Part shown: positions 63,812 to 64,000 of the stretch, piece after piece
How the letters are laid out: each line of letters starts with the position of its first letter
Numbering within the stretch: the first letter of the stretch is position 1
From: a virus
IMG/VR virus record: IMGVR_UViG_3300032157_000004
Coordinates: 25,079-89,078 of that record
Reading direction: 5' to 3' (one strand)
DNA: 64,000 nucleotides
Notes under the pieces: generated by a model
Databases searched by the model: none
What the model was told of the DNA's origin: nothing
What the model saw: only the letters and a program-made list of their open reading frames with translations
Made by a program: the position numbers and the translations under genes

Positions 63812-64000
63812 ATGACCAGCCCAACCAGCAACACGAATCACACAGTCGTCGTCAAAATCGACAATGCGACAGGACGCGCCGAAATTGTCGAATCGTCTAA
63901 CCTAGCTCTATCAAAGGTTGGCGAAAAATTTAACTCTACTTTGTTTGCTGCTAAGGAAATCGGATCAACTTGGTTATGTGAGATACATCTAACGCCAAAA
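63812..64000 (+). CDS. N-terminal part of an unrecognised protein, cut by the right edge
   Basis: ATG 63812-63814 follows AGAGGA; 63 codons are visible without a stop, beginning 'MTSPTSNTNHTVVVKIDNAT' (Met start, then a strand-like 'VVVKID'). No family can be assigned from this fragment. Its own promoter, dyad and leader hairpin suggest it is separately regulated, perhaps the first gene of another plus-strand unit. Confidence 0.6.
   Translation, partial: MTSPTSNTNHTVVVKIDNATGRAEIVESSNLALSKVGEKFNSTLFAAKEIGSTWLCEIHLTPK

Noticed and set aside
1-64000. Prophage with integrase and attachment sites
   Set aside because: I found no integrase, repressor-Cro pair or paired att-like direct repeats, nor any host gene; the only recombinase is the IS transposase.

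Overview
This window looks like most of the genome of a tailed double-stranded DNA phage with a long non-contractile tail (siphovirus type). It holds a terminase, portal, prohead protease/scaffold, capsid, connector, tail tube, frameshifted tail chaperone, a 2104-residue tape measure and several tail-tip proteins. I see no tail sheath, integrase or ribosomal gene. The host cannot be read from the sequence. A filamentous or thermotolerant Chloroflexota-type host is only a guess, based on the ISL3 element and the many beta-propeller and lipoprotein motifs. Base composition is moderate, but native phage DNA is unusually rich in the palindrome AAATTT. Two acquired stretches lack it: the insertion sequence at 2377-4649 and a module at about 33.94-36.83 kb.

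Layout. (1) Positions 1-8370, minus strand: nucleic-acid genes, namely a Fe-S PD-(D/E)XK nuclease (cut by the left edge), a YspA-like SLOG protein, an SNF2-type helicase and a Ro60-like TROVE/vWA protein, plus small unknowns. A 2.27-kb ISL3-family insertion sequence with two passenger genes sits in the last codons of the helicase gene. (2) Positions 8416-9850: a minus-strand RNA region with tRNA-Asn, tRNA-Asp and tRNA-Pro, two tRNA-like genes with short D-arms, and strong hairpins between them. (3) Positions 10045-53699, minus strand: one long late block, transcribed from a promoter near 53.73 kb. In transcription order it runs: holin-like membrane proteins and a CHAT-like membrane protein, small and large terminase, HNH, portal, collagen-like fibre, CAP protein, protease/scaffold, capsid, glycosyltransferases, tailspike module, double glycosyltransferase fusion, DUF1360 protein, lipoprotein, minor virion proteins, connectors, tail tube with beta-propeller, tail chaperone, tape measure, tail tip. 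Two HNH genes sit on the opposite strand inside this block. (4) Positions 53836-62272, plus strand: a compact block of small genes expressed divergently from the late block. It includes DUF3310, vWA, Dam-type methylase and ParB-like proteins and four tandem paralogues of a family I do not recognise. It ends at an intrinsic terminator. (5) Positions 62336-64000: a small ribbon-helix-helix-like gene on the minus strand with dyad repeats in front of it, an AT-rich inverted-repeat element, about 0.9 kb of repeat-rich non-coding DNA, and the start of another plus-strand gene.

How it fits together. The divergent promoters at 53.70-53.83 kb, with a perfect 12-bp palindrome over the minus-strand -10 box, look like the switch between the late and the plus-strand programmes. 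Related inverted-repeat elements lie at the two far ends of these blocks (9.90-10.04 and 62.72-62.90 kb). The virion is rich in carbohydrate- or surface-binding folds (BNR propellers, LamG, DNRLRE, collagen, beta-helix), and four glycosyltransferase domains lie among its genes. Most promising for follow-up are the four-paralogue family, the TROVE protein beside structured RNAs, the propeller-bearing tail tube, the +1 frameshift in the tail chaperone, and the repeated inverted-repeat elements.
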